Assembly: GCA_031629035.1 (NCBI GenBank)
Contig: JAVLUG010000004.1
Coordinates: 21,364 to 85,363, forward strand
DNA: 64,000 nt
Reading direction: 5' to 3'
Source of the DNA: MVYY01 sp012517575
GTDB lineage: Bacteria; Bacteroidota; Bacteroidia; Bacteroidales; Paludibacteraceae
Of this stretch, positions 36,076-46,288 are shown piece by piece. Each line of letters begins with the position of its first letter. Positions within the stretch are counted from its first letter, which is position 1. The translations under genes and the position numbers were made by a program. The notes beneath the pieces are model-generated. The model saw only the letters and a program-made list of their open reading frames with translations, ran no database searches and was not told the origin of the DNA.

Positions 36076-37005
36076 TTACAATTTGATTATTTTCTGAGCA
36101 AATTCTTGACCGTCATTTACAATTTTCAACAAATAAAGTCCAGCTTGAAAATTTCTCATATCGATTTGAATTTCAGAATTTCCTGTTTCTAATGCGAACA
36201 ATTGCATTCCATCCATTGAAAATAAATTTATTTCACTTTGTGAATTTTCTTGAGGTAATGAAATTAAAAGATTTTCCTTTACCGGATTGGGACAGATTTG
36301 GAGATTGATTGCCTTATTCGTATGAACTTGAGAAGTTGAATTCGCTTCACTAACGGTAATATTTGAACTTCCACTGCTTTGATATCCTTCGGTTTCCATT
36401 ATTTGATAATCCCAAGTAGTTCCCAACTTCATGCCATAACTTTCCCACGCTTTGATATGATTGCTGAAAGTAATGATTCCACTTGTGCGTTTCGTTGTAC
36501 GAACACTCCAATACTGATAAAAAGTTGCCGTTCCAACAATGGAAGGTTGATTAACCCGTCGCGTTTTGTAGATATTGTATGTTCCGCCATCCGAAGTAAA
36601 CGAGCCCAACGGCGATCCGCCAGGAGGCGTCCATGCTCCATAATTTTCGACCACATAATATTCAATCAAATCATTTTTGGTCCATCCGTAAAGTGCCAAA
36701 TATCCATTGCTTCCTCCATCGAAAGTGCCGGAAAAGTTGACCGATCTGTTTGATCCGGTTCTCCAGCCTTTACCACACGTGAAATTGTTGCAATTATTCC
36801 ATGTTACACTATAATTGCCCCCGCTGCCCAAAGTCATCACAACCGAACCACCTCCTGCATTCCAAAAGGAATAGAAATATCCGTTGTTCGTTCCTTGCTG
36901 ATTGGTAGTAACTGTTTGTGCCTCCAGAAATTGCATTTCAAATAAAAGCAAGGACAAAGGAACAATGAAAAATCTCGAAATATACCTGTTTTTGAATAAA
37001 TTCAT
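36076..37005 (-). CDS. GH11 endo-1,4-beta-xylanase with T9SS sorting domain
   Basis: Cleaves internal beta-1,4 bonds of xylan. Signal peptide at about 1-30 (ends LEAQ). The GH11 beta-jelly-roll spans about 33-220 and includes NNGYFYSFWNAGGGSVVMTL, nucleophile Glu120 in EYYVVENYGAW, and acid/base Glu206 in METEGYQSSGSSNITVSE. The C-terminal 75 residues (from NLQICPNPVKENLLISLP to FAQKIIKL) are a type A Por secretion sorting domain, so the enzyme should be exported by T9SS to the surface or medium. Surface xylanases in SusCD loci are usually lipoproteins instead. It lies 17 bases after the GH10 lipoprotein gene. Confidence 0.95.
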   Translation of the reverse strand: MNLFKNRYISRFFIVPLSLLLFEMQFLEAQTVTTNQQGTNNGYFYSFWNAGGGSVVMTLGSGGNYSVTWNNCNNFTCGKGWRTGSNRSVNFSGTFDGGSNGYLALYGWTKNDLIEYYVVENYGAWTPPGGSPLGSFTSDGGTYNIYKTRRVNQPSIVGTATFYQYWSVRTTKRTSGIITFSNHIKAWESYGMKLGTTWDYQIMETEGYQSSGSSNITVSEANSTSQVHTNKAINLQICPNPVKENLLISLPQENSQSEINLFSMDGMQLFALETGNSEIQIDMRNFQAGLYLLKIVNDGQEFAQKIIKL

Positions 37006-37022
37006 GGAATCTTTTTTTAAAA

Positions 37023-38159
37023 TTATTTAATGGATTTGGCTTCTTTTATAATGGTTTCTACAATTGGTTTTGGTTGATAATTGCGGTCGAATAACAACGG
37101 ATAATCCGTTCGTCCGGGAACCGGCCAGTTGTTTCTCCAGCTTTGACCGTCAGTAAGCCCCCAAATGGTTACTCTCTTTATTTTGTCGGCGTGTTTCAAA
37201 AATAGTTTGAAAAAGGCAGCATAACGGTCGTGAGCCGCTTGTGCAACAGAATCCGGTAAACCGTCGGGATAAGGATTCAATTGTTTCTGATATTCATAAC
37301 TTAAGGCCACATCTGCAGAAACTTTAGAGCCAGGTGAAGGCAGCACAGTTAAATCCAATTCGGTAATCATTACTTTGACTCCTGTACCGGAAAATGCGAC
37401 AATACTTTTTTCTTCTTCATCCAGCGTAGGAAAATCCATCGTCATATGTCCCTGCATGCCAATTCCATCAATTTTTACTCCTTGCGATTGGAGGTTTTTT
37501 ACCATTTTGACAACAGCGTCCCGTTTTTCCTTTTTAGACATGGAATAGTCGTTATAGTAAAGTTCTGCTTTCGGATCAGCTTCGTGGGCAAACTTAAATG
37601 CCAGACGTATGTAATCTTCACCAATAATCTGATAAAATTTACTTTTGCGGAAAGATCCATCATCTTCAATGGCTTCGTTTACTACATCCCAACCATTTAC
37701 ACGCCCTTTGTAACGTTCAACGACGGTGTAAATGTGATTTTTCATTCGTTCGATCAGCACATCGCGTGAAACGTCTTTCCCGTCTTTATCCACAAAAAAC
37801 CATTTCGGTGCCTGCGAATGCCAGATAAGTGTGTGTCCGACGATAAACATATTGTTTTTTTGTCCAAAATCAACGTATTGGTCTGCCAAGGTAAAATCAA
37901 ATTTCCCCTCCTCGGGTTGCAAAATTTCACTTTTCATACAATTCTCAGGAGTAATCGAATTGAAATGTTGCTTGATTAATCTCACTCCGGCCGTATCTTT
38001 TCCGGTAATTTGATTCGCATTCATGGCGACTCCAATTAAAAATTTCCCTTTTAAAGCGTCTTTGAGCGAATTTTCCGATTTGCGTTCTCCTGCCATGCAA
38101 TCAGCCAATAAAATTGTAATAAGAAGAGATATTACAAAGTAATGCGATTTCAGTTTCAT
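37023..38159 (-). CDS. GH10 endo-1,4-beta-xylanase, lipoprotein
   Basis: A 378-aa xylanase with a single GH10 catalytic domain. The signal peptide ends in a lipobox (LLADC, Cys21). Catalytic residues are the acid/base Glu162 in GWDVVNEAIEDD and the nucleophile Glu267 in KVMITELDLTVLP. Also seen: VGHTLIWHSQAPKW and the late TIM-barrel strand VTIWGLTDGQSWRNNWP. Membrane-anchored GH10 enzymes in xylan loci typically trim imported or surface-bound xylo-oligosaccharides. It is distinct from the larger GH10 with inserted binding modules at 48207-50489. Confidence 0.95.
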   Translation of the reverse strand: MKLKSHYFVISLLITILLADCMAGERKSENSLKDALKGKFLIGVAMNANQITGKDTAGVRLIKQHFNSITPENCMKSEILQPEEGKFDFTLADQYVDFGQKNNMFIVGHTLIWHSQAPKWFFVDKDGKDVSRDVLIERMKNHIYTVVERYKGRVNGWDVVNEAIEDDGSFRKSKFYQIIGEDYIRLAFKFAHEADPKAELYYNDYSMSKKEKRDAVVKMVKNLQSQGVKIDGIGMQGHMTMDFPTLDEEEKSIVAFSGTGVKVMITELDLTVLPSPGSKVSADVALSYEYQKQLNPYPDGLPDSVAQAAHDRYAAFFKLFLKHADKIKRVTIWGLTDGQSWRNNWPVPGRTDYPLLFDRNYQPKPIVETIIKEAKSIK

Positions 38160-38182
38160 AAAAAAGATATTTAGTATGTTTA

Positions 38183-39661
38183 TTAATTATTTTTTCTTCT
38201 TTCTTCCAATTCTACCTGAATACGTTCGTTTAATTTTTTGGAAATAGGATAGAAAAACAACCCTACCACTCCAATCATAAAGGTTATTGCCGGAATAAGT
38301 CCTGCAGATAATTTTATACCAAATACAGCTGACGTTGTTTGTATTTGATTGGGAACAAATCCGAAAGCATCGATAATGGAGCCGCAAATAGCGCCCCCGA
38401 TACCTAATCCGGCTTTCAGAGCAAAAACAATTCCGGCAAAAACCAATCCTGTGGCTCGCCGATAATTGATCCATTCGGAATAATCGGCAACATCCGCAAT
38501 CATAGCCCAAAGCAACGGAATAGTAGGAGCGTAGGCAAGACTTTTCAGAATATTTATCAAGAAAATGGTTTCAATGTTTTTTGGCGATACAAAAAAGAAA
38601 AGAGAGGTGAAGACGGCTGTCAGGGTCAAACAAACCAAAAATATATTTCTTTTGCCGAAAATATTTGATAGAAATTGTGACAGCAAAATAACGCCTAATA
38701 GAGTTACGACTTGACCTACCATATTGAACAGACTGAAACCAACTGCGAAAACATGATCCGGATCGTTGGCTATCAACCCGAAAGCATTCAAAAATTGGTG
38801 CCAGGCACCATAATTTTGTCCCGATTCATTGATTAAACCAACATTTCGGAGAAATGAGAACAAAGAATTTTTATCGACTACATAATTGAAATAATACGAC
38901 ATACTGCTTCCCCACATAGCAAGTGTAATGAATAAAAAGAGTGTCAACACAAACATGGCTTTCCAGGGTTTGTTGCTGAAAATGTCTTTGAAATCCTGCT
39001 TGACTGAAGTTTTTTGATTGGCAGGAGGAGAAATTCTTTCTTTTGCACTTAAGAAAGTAATGATTAAAAATACGACCATCACAACTGCAAAAATGGAAAT
39101 GGTAGTCAACCAACCTTTTTGAGGATTTCCCTGTCCAAATTTTCCTACGAGTGGCAATGTCAATCCCTGCACAACAAAAGTTGCGATTGTGGCCATGATA
39201 AAACGATAGGTCGAAATGCTGGTTCGTTCTTTGATATCGCCGGTCATTACGCCACTCAACGAAGAGTAGGGTGTATTGTTAAACGAATAGAGTGTCATCA
39301 ACAACAGATAAGTTATGCCGGCATACCAAACTTTTCCTCCCTGAGAAATATTGGGTGTAAAATAAACCAGTACAAAAAATAGAGCAAAAGGAACTGCAGT
39401 CCAAAGAATCCAGGGACGATATTTTCCCCAGCGAGTGTTGGTTCGGTCGGACAAAATACCGACTACAGGATCGATAAATGCATCCACTATGCTGGCAATC
39501 AGCAAAATCAGTCCGGCAGTTGTTGCTTTTAAACCAAATGTATCCGTATAAAAAAACAACTGAAACATCATGGTCATTTGAAAGACCAGATTGGCAGCAC
39601 CATCGCCTAAACTATAACCTATTTTTTCTCCCAGTGAGACTTTTTGTGAAGTTGATTTCAT
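38183..39661 (-). CDS. GPH-family sugar:cation symporter
   Basis: A 492-aa inner-membrane transporter of the glycoside-pentoside-hexuronide family within the MFS clan. About 12 membrane helices are readable. Signature segments are SLGEKIGYSLGDGAANLVFQ at the N terminus and DPVVGILSDRTNTRWGKYRPWIL in the first cytoplasmic loop. In this operon the likely cargo is short xylo-oligosaccharide, aldouronic acid or xylose; the family and context support this, but the substrate is not determined. The gene lies 23 bases upstream of the GH10 lipoprotein gene. Confidence 0.93.
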   Translation of the reverse strand: MKSTSQKVSLGEKIGYSLGDGAANLVFQMTMMFQLFFYTDTFGLKATTAGLILLIASIVDAFIDPVVGILSDRTNTRWGKYRPWILWTAVPFALFFVLVYFTPNISQGGKVWYAGITYLLLMTLYSFNNTPYSSLSGVMTGDIKERTSISTYRFIMATIATFVVQGLTLPLVGKFGQGNPQKGWLTTISIFAVVMVVFLIITFLSAKERISPPANQKTSVKQDFKDIFSNKPWKAMFVLTLFLFITLAMWGSSMSYYFNYVVDKNSLFSFLRNVGLINESGQNYGAWHQFLNAFGLIANDPDHVFAVGFSLFNMVGQVVTLLGVILLSQFLSNIFGKRNIFLVCLTLTAVFTSLFFFVSPKNIETIFLINILKSLAYAPTIPLLWAMIADVADYSEWINYRRATGLVFAGIVFALKAGLGIGGAICGSIIDAFGFVPNQIQTTSAVFGIKLSAGLIPAITFMIGVVGLFFYPISKKLNERIQVELEERRKNN

Positions 39662-39692
39662 ATTCTATATTTTTACATTAATAATTTCAATT

Positions 39693-41648
39693 TTACCAAT
39701 TATCCGTTCTGAAAGGTGAAGCGGGCAAATTTTCCTTGTTGTAAAGATTCGAATTTTCAGGATTATCTGCCCATGCGTATCTCACTGCCACAGGTTTTTC
39801 AATTTTGTCGCTCCAAACTTTCACGCTGTTCCCCACAATTTCGGCATTTGCCCAAACGAATTTTTTGTTGGCTCCGGCAATGGCAAACTCTTTGAGTGGT
39901 AAATTTCCTTTAGCTGTTAGTCCGCTGCCGACTTCCGTGAAATCAATCCAAATCACATTGTCTTTCACTTTCATCGATTTGTATAGAGGGCCTGAACTTA
40001 CTAAGTTTTTTTCGCCGTAAGCAATTTTTTGAGCCAGAATGGCTAATCTGTCGCCAACGTCCTTCTTTTTCAATGGGTGAATGTCGTTCCACTCGCCTAA
40101 ATCAATTGCGACAGCCATCCCTGTTTTTGTCACTTTTTTCAACGTCATCAGCTGCGATTCGCGCAAAACAGCCCAGTTGCTTTCGCTTGGTTCCGTCCTT
40201 GACTTTCCAAAATTGGGCAATTGTACAAACAGGAAAGGAAGTTGCCCCTGATTCCATTCACTTCTCCAACTTTCAATCAGTTTAGGAAGCAACAGACGAT
40301 ATTCGTAAGGTTTGTCGGCATTCGCTTCTCCTTGATACCACAGAAAGCCTTTGATTCGATAAGGCGTAACGGGAGAAACCATTGCATTGTGCAAACCTAC
40401 CGGCTCCCAACGCACGAAAGTTTGTCCGCCGAGCGGTTGCATCTTGGCTCCCTGCTTCATTTCCCATTCTCCGCTCAAATCAATCGTATCTTTGTCGATA
40501 ATTAAGGCATACAGCTTATCAGGAACGAATCCCCCTTTCCCTATGTTGCTGATAACCCTTACCACGATTTCGTTTTCACCTTCTCTCAGTAAATTTGCCG
40601 GAACATCGTATCGACGTGGCGGATATTGATAACTTGTTGTGCCAACAAATTTTCCATTCAGATAAACAGAATCGGCATCAACAATTCTTCCTAAAATCAA
40701 TTTTGCGGGTTTACCGACCAAACGAGAAGGGATTTCCACTTTTTTGCGAAACCAAACCGAACCATTTTGAATTTCGGGATATTTATTCGACCAATAACCC
40801 GGGATATTCATTGTCAACCAATCGGAAGTGTCGATATTGGGTAAAAACCAAGGCAAATCTTTTTGAAAACCTTCGTCTTTTTGTCGAAGATTGCGATACC
40901 ATTCTGCTATTCGTTCGTTGTCTTTTTGTTCGATTTCACGAATGAGATCGTCGTTTTTGAATCGTTGGGCTTCCTGATAATAGGAAGGAAATTCCTTTAA
41001 AGCCTCTTCGCTCATCCATGATTGAATGGGCGAACCACCCAAACTCGCATTGATAATGCCGACAGGTATTTTATATTTTTCGTAAAGATTGCGTGCAAAG
41101 AAGTAGGCTATTGCCGAGAAATCAAGAACTGTTTGCGGATTGGCAGCTATCCATTTCCCATCTGGCAAATCTTTTTCTGGTTGCTTGAAATTATATCGTT
41201 GCGGCACAAAAAATTGGCGTATAAAAGTACATTCCGACGTTTTGATTTCATTTTCATAAATCGGAGCTACGCGTCGCATCGGCAGTTCCATGTTCGATTG
41301 TCCTGACGCAAACCAAATGTCACCAATCAAAATATCGTGAAGCGTAATTTTTTCCTTTCCGCTTTTCACCTGCATTTCAAAAGGTCCACCGGCTTTTTGC
41401 TCTGGCAAAATGATTTTCCATTCACCTGCAGTATTGGCTACCGTGTGATAAGTTTTTCCGTTAAAATCAATCGTAATCGCTTCGTTACTTTTTGCCCATC
41501 CCCAAATGTTGAGCTTTACATCCCGCTGCAAAATCATTCCGTCACTTACCAGCTTAGGTAAACGAAGTTGAGCAAAATTCGGTAGCGTAAACAATAAAAT
41601 TGCAATGCTCAACCAAAATTTCTTAACTGTAAAAATTTTTTTATTCAT
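39693..41648 (-). CDS. SGNH-type carbohydrate esterase (sialate O-acetylesterase-like; probable acetylxylan esterase)
   Basis: An exported esterase of 651 aa. Signal peptide at about 1-26. The SGNH/DUF303 catalytic fold shows the nucleophile in WFASGQSNMELPMRR, the oxyanion segment KGFLWYQGEANADKPYEYR, and the catalytic His in WNDIHPLKKKDVGDRLA. Between them is a GH2-like jelly-roll insert (about 275-385, WFRKKVEIPSRLVGKPAKLIL and DSVYLNGKFVGTT). Annotators often name these sialate O-acetylesterases; in a glucuronoxylan operon removal of acetyl groups from xylan is more likely. ATG 41648 is preferred to one two codons earlier. The GH67 gene lies just upstream. Confidence 0.9.
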   Translation of the reverse strand: MNKKIFTVKKFWLSIAILLFTLPNFAQLRLPKLVSDGMILQRDVKLNIWGWAKSNEAITIDFNGKTYHTVANTAGEWKIILPEQKAGGPFEMQVKSGKEKITLHDILIGDIWFASGQSNMELPMRRVAPIYENEIKTSECTFIRQFFVPQRYNFKQPEKDLPDGKWIAANPQTVLDFSAIAYFFARNLYEKYKIPVGIINASLGGSPIQSWMSEEALKEFPSYYQEAQRFKNDDLIREIEQKDNERIAEWYRNLRQKDEGFQKDLPWFLPNIDTSDWLTMNIPGYWSNKYPEIQNGSVWFRKKVEIPSRLVGKPAKLILGRIVDADSVYLNGKFVGTTSYQYPPRRYDVPANLLREGENEIVVRVISNIGKGGFVPDKLYALIIDKDTIDLSGEWEMKQGAKMQPLGGQTFVRWEPVGLHNAMVSPVTPYRIKGFLWYQGEANADKPYEYRLLLPKLIESWRSEWNQGQLPFLFVQLPNFGKSRTEPSESNWAVLRESQLMTLKKVTKTGMAVAIDLGEWNDIHPLKKKDVGDRLAILAQKIAYGEKNLVSSGPLYKSMKVKDNVIWIDFTEVGSGLTAKGNLPLKEFAIAGANKKFVWANAEIVGNSVKVWSDKIEKPVAVRYAWADNPENSNLYNKENLPASPFRTDNW

Positions 41649-41659
41649 GTGCATATTAT

Positions 41660-43741
41660 TTATTTTCTGCTTTCCTCATCCTTTTTTATTACATCTTCCA
41701 AATTATTCACCGGGCGTTCCATATCGTTTGGGAAAGGTATTTTGCTAAATTGCTGGAAATAGAGCAAACAGGCATCTTTCCAAACTTGAGCATTCATACT
41801 TTGTCGGCGAAGTTTAGTTTGAACTTGCGAAAATCTTTCTGCATCCACATAAGGCTGCACTTGATCCCACTTTTTTTGAAAATCACGAACCTGCCGGACA
41901 CCTTTATCGTAATGATAGCATAATTCGTCCCAAAGCGTTTGTCCATCTTTCATTATAAAATTCCAGGGCAAATGGTGATACCACAGTAAATAAATATCGG
42001 GACAGGTTTGTGAATTGGAAAACATCGACTGAAGTGGCTCGTGGTACTGACTCACGGCATTACTTCCGCTTACCGTTCTGTCAAACCCAATTCCAATCGA
42101 ATCGGCTTTATGATAATAGGGCGGTGTCCAATCTTTTCTGACACCTGTTGGTGCCCACCACGGTCCGGGACCGTAATGGTGATCAGCCGCAAAAATGTGG
42201 TGCAAACCCAATGGCATCATATAATTTACAGCCGCTTCCCGACTATTCAACATCATTTGCTTGATAGGTTGTAAAAAATTCACTTGCCAATCCGCCAAAA
42301 AAATAGAATTTTTAGCATCCATTTTACCGGAATTATCGGCAAAAGTCAACTTAATCCATTCGTCAGCAATTTGATTGCTCGAAAGAGAATTGTTCCATGC
42401 CAACCGTCCAAAAGCATACCAGTTGGCCTGAGCAAAAGTATGTCCGCACCAGTTGACGGCTGAACCGATATTGGAAACGCCGGCGATTGCTGTATGCTTT
42501 TGCGGAAAAAGACTTCCATCGGTACAACGTGCCACTGTACTGCCTTTACCTTCCTGATAGGCGTCACTTTTTAGAAATTCCTCCCACATTGTTGCCAGAA
42601 AAACCAAATGAATAGAATGTCCCAGATATTCCTGTGTGATTTGAAGTTCGGGCATAACGGAAGTTTTTTTCATCGCTCCGAAAAGCGGGCTGAAAGGTTC
42701 TCGCGGTTGAAAATCGATTGGTCCGTTTTTTACCTGAACAATCACATTATCACGAAATTTTCCATCCAATGGCATAAATTCCGAATAAGCCTGTTTCGCT
42801 CTGTCTTCGTCAGAAGGATTATATACAAAAGCACGCCACATAACTACTCCTCCGAAAGGAGAAAGGACATCGGCAAGCATGTTCGCTCCATCGGCATGCG
42901 TGCGACCAAAATCTTGTGGTCCTGGCTGTCCTTCGCTGTTGGCTTTTACCAAGAAACCACCAAAATCCGGAATCAGGGCGTAAATTTCTTTTACTTTATT
43001 TTTCCACCATTGGGCAACTTCCGGATTCAGCGGATCAGAAGTTTTTAAACCTCCTATCACTTGGGGTGAAGCAAAATTGACCGACAAATAGGTTCTAATG
43101 CCGTATGGTCGTAGGACATCGGCAATTTCTTTTGTTTTTTTCAAATAATCGGCTGTCAATATCGAAGGCGAAGCATTTACATTGTTGAGCACTGCTCCAT
43201 TGATTCCAACAGAAGCATTGGCTCTCGAATATTCTTGCCACAATTTTCTATCCGCATCCGTAACTAATAATGAATCTTTCCCTTTTCTCCAAAATATCGA
43301 ACTACCGGCATAACCACGTTCAATCGTTCCGGTGAGGTTATTGTCCCAATGATTCAAAATCCGTCGCTCATAAGAAGGATTGCAAACTTCTTCGTGAATA
43401 TTCTCTCCTGTTTGCTGCCTTCGTAACAAATCATAAACTCCATAAAGAATTCCAATATCCGAATTGGCTTGAATACTATTTTTACCAATTCTAAAGCCAT
43501 CGTCCCTAATTGCCTTATCGGAGGATTTAACGACAAGTTCTATTTTTTCATTTGTATTTCCTTGCCAATCTTGCTGCAATTCCTTGATTGCAATGCTGAG
43601 CGTTGGTGATTTTTTGGCGCAAATTACATTCACGGGATTCGTTCCTTTTCCCCGCAACCACAAATCGTGTCCGTCTTCTGCCTGAATGGCAAAGACTGAA
43701 AGTATGATAAATGAAAAAATGAATATGTTTTTTCTGCTCAT
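41660..43741 (-). CDS. aguA: GH67 alpha-glucuronidase
   Basis: Removes (4-O-methyl)-D-glucuronic acid from the non-reducing end of aldouronic acids. 693 aa with a signal peptide (residues 1-21, ending IQAEDG). Family features seen: the N-terminal DUF-like beta domain, RRILNHWDNNLTGTIERGYAG, LIPDFGGFLVKANSEGQPGP with DFGRTHADGANMLADVL, and the active-site FADHHYGPGPWW region further on. It lies 33 bases downstream of a GH115 glucuronidase. GH67 works on oligomers and GH115 on internal or polymeric substitutions, so the two are complementary. Confidence 0.96.
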   Translation of the reverse strand: MSRKNIFIFSFIILSVFAIQAEDGHDLWLRGKGTNPVNVICAKKSPTLSIAIKELQQDWQGNTNEKIELVVKSSDKAIRDDGFRIGKNSIQANSDIGILYGVYDLLRRQQTGENIHEEVCNPSYERRILNHWDNNLTGTIERGYAGSSIFWRKGKDSLLVTDADRKLWQEYSRANASVGINGAVLNNVNASPSILTADYLKKTKEIADVLRPYGIRTYLSVNFASPQVIGGLKTSDPLNPEVAQWWKNKVKEIYALIPDFGGFLVKANSEGQPGPQDFGRTHADGANMLADVLSPFGGVVMWRAFVYNPSDEDRAKQAYSEFMPLDGKFRDNVIVQVKNGPIDFQPREPFSPLFGAMKKTSVMPELQITQEYLGHSIHLVFLATMWEEFLKSDAYQEGKGSTVARCTDGSLFPQKHTAIAGVSNIGSAVNWCGHTFAQANWYAFGRLAWNNSLSSNQIADEWIKLTFADNSGKMDAKNSIFLADWQVNFLQPIKQMMLNSREAAVNYMMPLGLHHIFAADHHYGPGPWWAPTGVRKDWTPPYYHKADSIGIGFDRTVSGSNAVSQYHEPLQSMFSNSQTCPDIYLLWYHHLPWNFIMKDGQTLWDELCYHYDKGVRQVRDFQKKWDQVQPYVDAERFSQVQTKLRRQSMNAQVWKDACLLYFQQFSKIPFPNDMERPVNNLEDVIKKDEESRK

Positions 43742-43774
43742 TTGTTTTGACTTAAAATTTACCTTGAAAATACT

Positions 43775-46288
43775 TCAATCCACAATTCGTTTGCTTTCCG
43801 GAGCCCCGAGATAACTCTTTTTCAAGTTTCCCGTATCAATGATTATTTTTTGCAATACGATTCCCGGTTCCAATACTCTAAATCGGATGATATGTTTTCC
43901 AGCTGATTGAAACACGTGCGTCGTAATGGTTTCATTGATGCGTTGCGCCTGCCATTTTTCCAGCAATCTTGTATCGTATTTTCCGTTTATGTTGACAATT
44001 TTTTCTTCCTGATTGTCCACCGAGATTCCATATCTCAGTCCTTTGTTGTTGTTAAAATTCAGCGTTGGCGAAACCAATACGTGTATCGGGAAATTTCCTG
44101 TTGACCGGGTAATGACATCATATTCCAGATAAATGCTGTCTTGCGGTTTTGGATATTCGTTCTGCGGAAAAGTAGTTACTCCCGAAAGTGTTTTTCCTAA
44201 ATTCGGAATCACTTTCCATTCGATTCTTTCGTTTCCTGTTGCTCGATTGAAATGTTCGGCTTCAATGGAAATATAACCGTCCTTTTCTACAAATTTTTTG
44301 TCTTTTTCTCCTGCCGAAACAATATATTTTACATTAGGCATTATTCGGTGATTTGGCTCCTGCCAAGAGGTGTATCCAATTCGAATTTGGTCCATCATGT
44401 GGATCCACTTTCCACCGGCAATTTCGTTGTTGTAGTGTTTCGTAAGCAGCGAATCGCGTTCGAAGCATTTCCTGACTTCATCAGCCCAAATATTTGCTTC
44501 AGGATTATTTTCTTTAGCCAATTGTTTGTTTTTGGCAACGGCAAAATACATTTCGTATAAATTACTACAAGCATTAATGGGAAACAAAACCAATTCGTCA
44601 AAAGCATCCTTTGTTTCGGCAGGAATTTGTTGGTAAAGCCTGAATGCGTCCAAAGCCAATTTTTCGTAATCCGAAGTTACCTGCTGAAATTCATTGTAAT
44701 TTTCCAGACTATAAACCGTATCGTTCAACAACTCCGGTGTAATGCGGTGATTGTATTTTGTGTAAGCATCAATCAGCCGGGCCGATTCTTTGGCATATTT
44801 TTCTCCAAACTGCTCGGCACACCATTTTTCGGTATGTTCAAGCAAATTATTGGCCGTAAATTGATTGGGACTCCATGCCATATCGAGGAAAAACGAAATC
44901 GGATATTCCATCGGTTTCAAATCGCCCACGTTTACGATCCAAAGTTTATCGACTCCGTGACTGTAAGTGAGATTCATTTGTTCCCAAATGCGTTGTATTT
45001 GACTGACATTGATCCATTTGTAATTTCTCGGGCCGCCGACATAATCGAAATGGTAATACATGCCGTAACCGCCTTTTCGTTTCGGAGCATCCGGTAACGG
45101 CAACTTCCTAACATTTCCCCAATTGTCGTCGCAAAGCAGCAACGTAACATCATCCGGAACACGCATTCCTTTGTCGTAATAATCCTGAACTTCTTTATAC
45201 AAAGCCCAAACTTGGGGAGTTTCAGCAGCATCTTTTCCCGAAATTTGAGAAATAATGCTGCGTTGATCGGAAATGATTTTTTCGAGCAATTTTATATTAC
45301 TTTCTTCGCTCATCGGTTCATCTCCATCGCCACGCATACCGACAGTTATCAGGCATTCTGTTCCGTAAGCTCGTTTAAAACCTTCTGTCCAGAATTGTTT
45401 CAAAACTTTTTTATTCGTCTGATAATTCCATTCTCCTTTTCCATATCGACTCCATTCCACATGAGCACGCGCCATCGGTTCGTGATGCGAAGTGCCGATA
45501 ACAATGCCCATTTTGTCGGCAAGCACCGCATTTTGAGGATCATCGTCGTAAAAAGCTTTCCCCCACATGGCCGGCCAAAGAAAATTTCCCTTCAGTCGAA
45601 GAATAAGCTCAAAAACCTTTTCGTAAAAATTATGATTAAAACCACCGAATGTGGCTCTTGTCCAACCTCCCAAAGCAGGTTCTTCGTCGTTGAGAAAAAT
45701 ACCGCGATAGGCAACAGCCGGTTCACCGGCAGTGTAAACTCCACGTTTGATATAAATATTTTCCGATTTCCGAATAGGAACATCCGCCCAGTAATACCAC
45801 GGCGAAACGCCTATTTGCCGTGAAAGTTCGTAAATTCCATAAACCGTTCCTCGCTTATCGCTGCCTGCAATAACCAAAGCTTCGTCTATTCCTTCGAAAG
45901 GTTGCTTTACGGTTTGGATAATAAATTTTTCTCGTTTATCGGATAAATCGTTTTTATGAATAATCCCTTTGTTGATTAGTTGGTCAATATACTTGCTTTT
46001 ATCAAGTGTGCCCACAATGATTTTAATCTCTTGTGTTTTTGCATCGTACGTTTGAGTCGGCTTTTTACCGGTAACTGCCAGAAAATCATTCTGCAAATTC
46101 TTCAAGGCAAACTGCATTGCTTCGAAATCCGCAGCATCGCTCAATATCGTAAAATTTGGTTCATTCCCCCTTATCAAACCAAAAGAATTTTCATTCGCAT
46201 AGGTAGATACGAAATCGGGAGCATTTTGAGCGTTTGCACTCAAAAAACCGAAAAAAACCGCTATCAAAAACAAATATCTGTATTTCAT
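43775..46288 (-). CDS. GH115 xylan alpha-1,2-glucuronidase
   Basis: Removes glucuronic acid side groups from internal positions of xylan. 837 aa with a signal peptide ending in SANAQ (about 21). Family features: AGSDKRGTVYGIYELSRQIG in the N-terminal domain, then the TIM-barrel with GTSHHEPMARAHVEWSRYG, LLCDDNWGNVRKLP, YYHFDYVGGPRNYKWIN and GDLKPMEYPISFFLDMAW. A C-terminal helical region and a beta domain follow (YISIEAEHFNRATG). Its ATG directly follows the TAA of the GH35-like gene with no base between (TAAATG), suggesting coupled translation. Confidence 0.95.
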   Translation of the reverse strand: MKYRYLFLIAVFFGFLSANAQNAPDFVSTYANENSFGLIRGNEPNFTILSDAADFEAMQFALKNLQNDFLAVTGKKPTQTYDAKTQEIKIIVGTLDKSKYIDQLINKGIIHKNDLSDKREKFIIQTVKQPFEGIDEALVIAGSDKRGTVYGIYELSRQIGVSPWYYWADVPIRKSENIYIKRGVYTAGEPAVAYRGIFLNDEEPALGGWTRATFGGFNHNFYEKVFELILRLKGNFLWPAMWGKAFYDDDPQNAVLADKMGIVIGTSHHEPMARAHVEWSRYGKGEWNYQTNKKVLKQFWTEGFKRAYGTECLITVGMRGDGDEPMSEESNIKLLEKIISDQRSIISQISGKDAAETPQVWALYKEVQDYYDKGMRVPDDVTLLLCDDNWGNVRKLPLPDAPKRKGGYGMYYHFDYVGGPRNYKWINVSQIQRIWEQMNLTYSHGVDKLWIVNVGDLKPMEYPISFFLDMAWSPNQFTANNLLEHTEKWCAEQFGEKYAKESARLIDAYTKYNHRITPELLNDTVYSLENYNEFQQVTSDYEKLALDAFRLYQQIPAETKDAFDELVLFPINACSNLYEMYFAVAKNKQLAKENNPEANIWADEVRKCFERDSLLTKHYNNEIAGGKWIHMMDQIRIGYTSWQEPNHRIMPNVKYIVSAGEKDKKFVEKDGYISIEAEHFNRATGNERIEWKVIPNLGKTLSGVTTFPQNEYPKPQDSIYLEYDVITRSTGNFPIHVLVSPTLNFNNNKGLRYGISVDNQEEKIVNINGKYDTRLLEKWQAQRINETITTHVFQSAGKHIIRFRVLEPGIVLQKIIIDTGNLKKSYLGAPESKRIVD

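Noticed and set aside
45212..45823. 203-aa plus-strand open frame inside the GH115 gene
   Set aside because: Antisense shadow over a conserved catalytic region.
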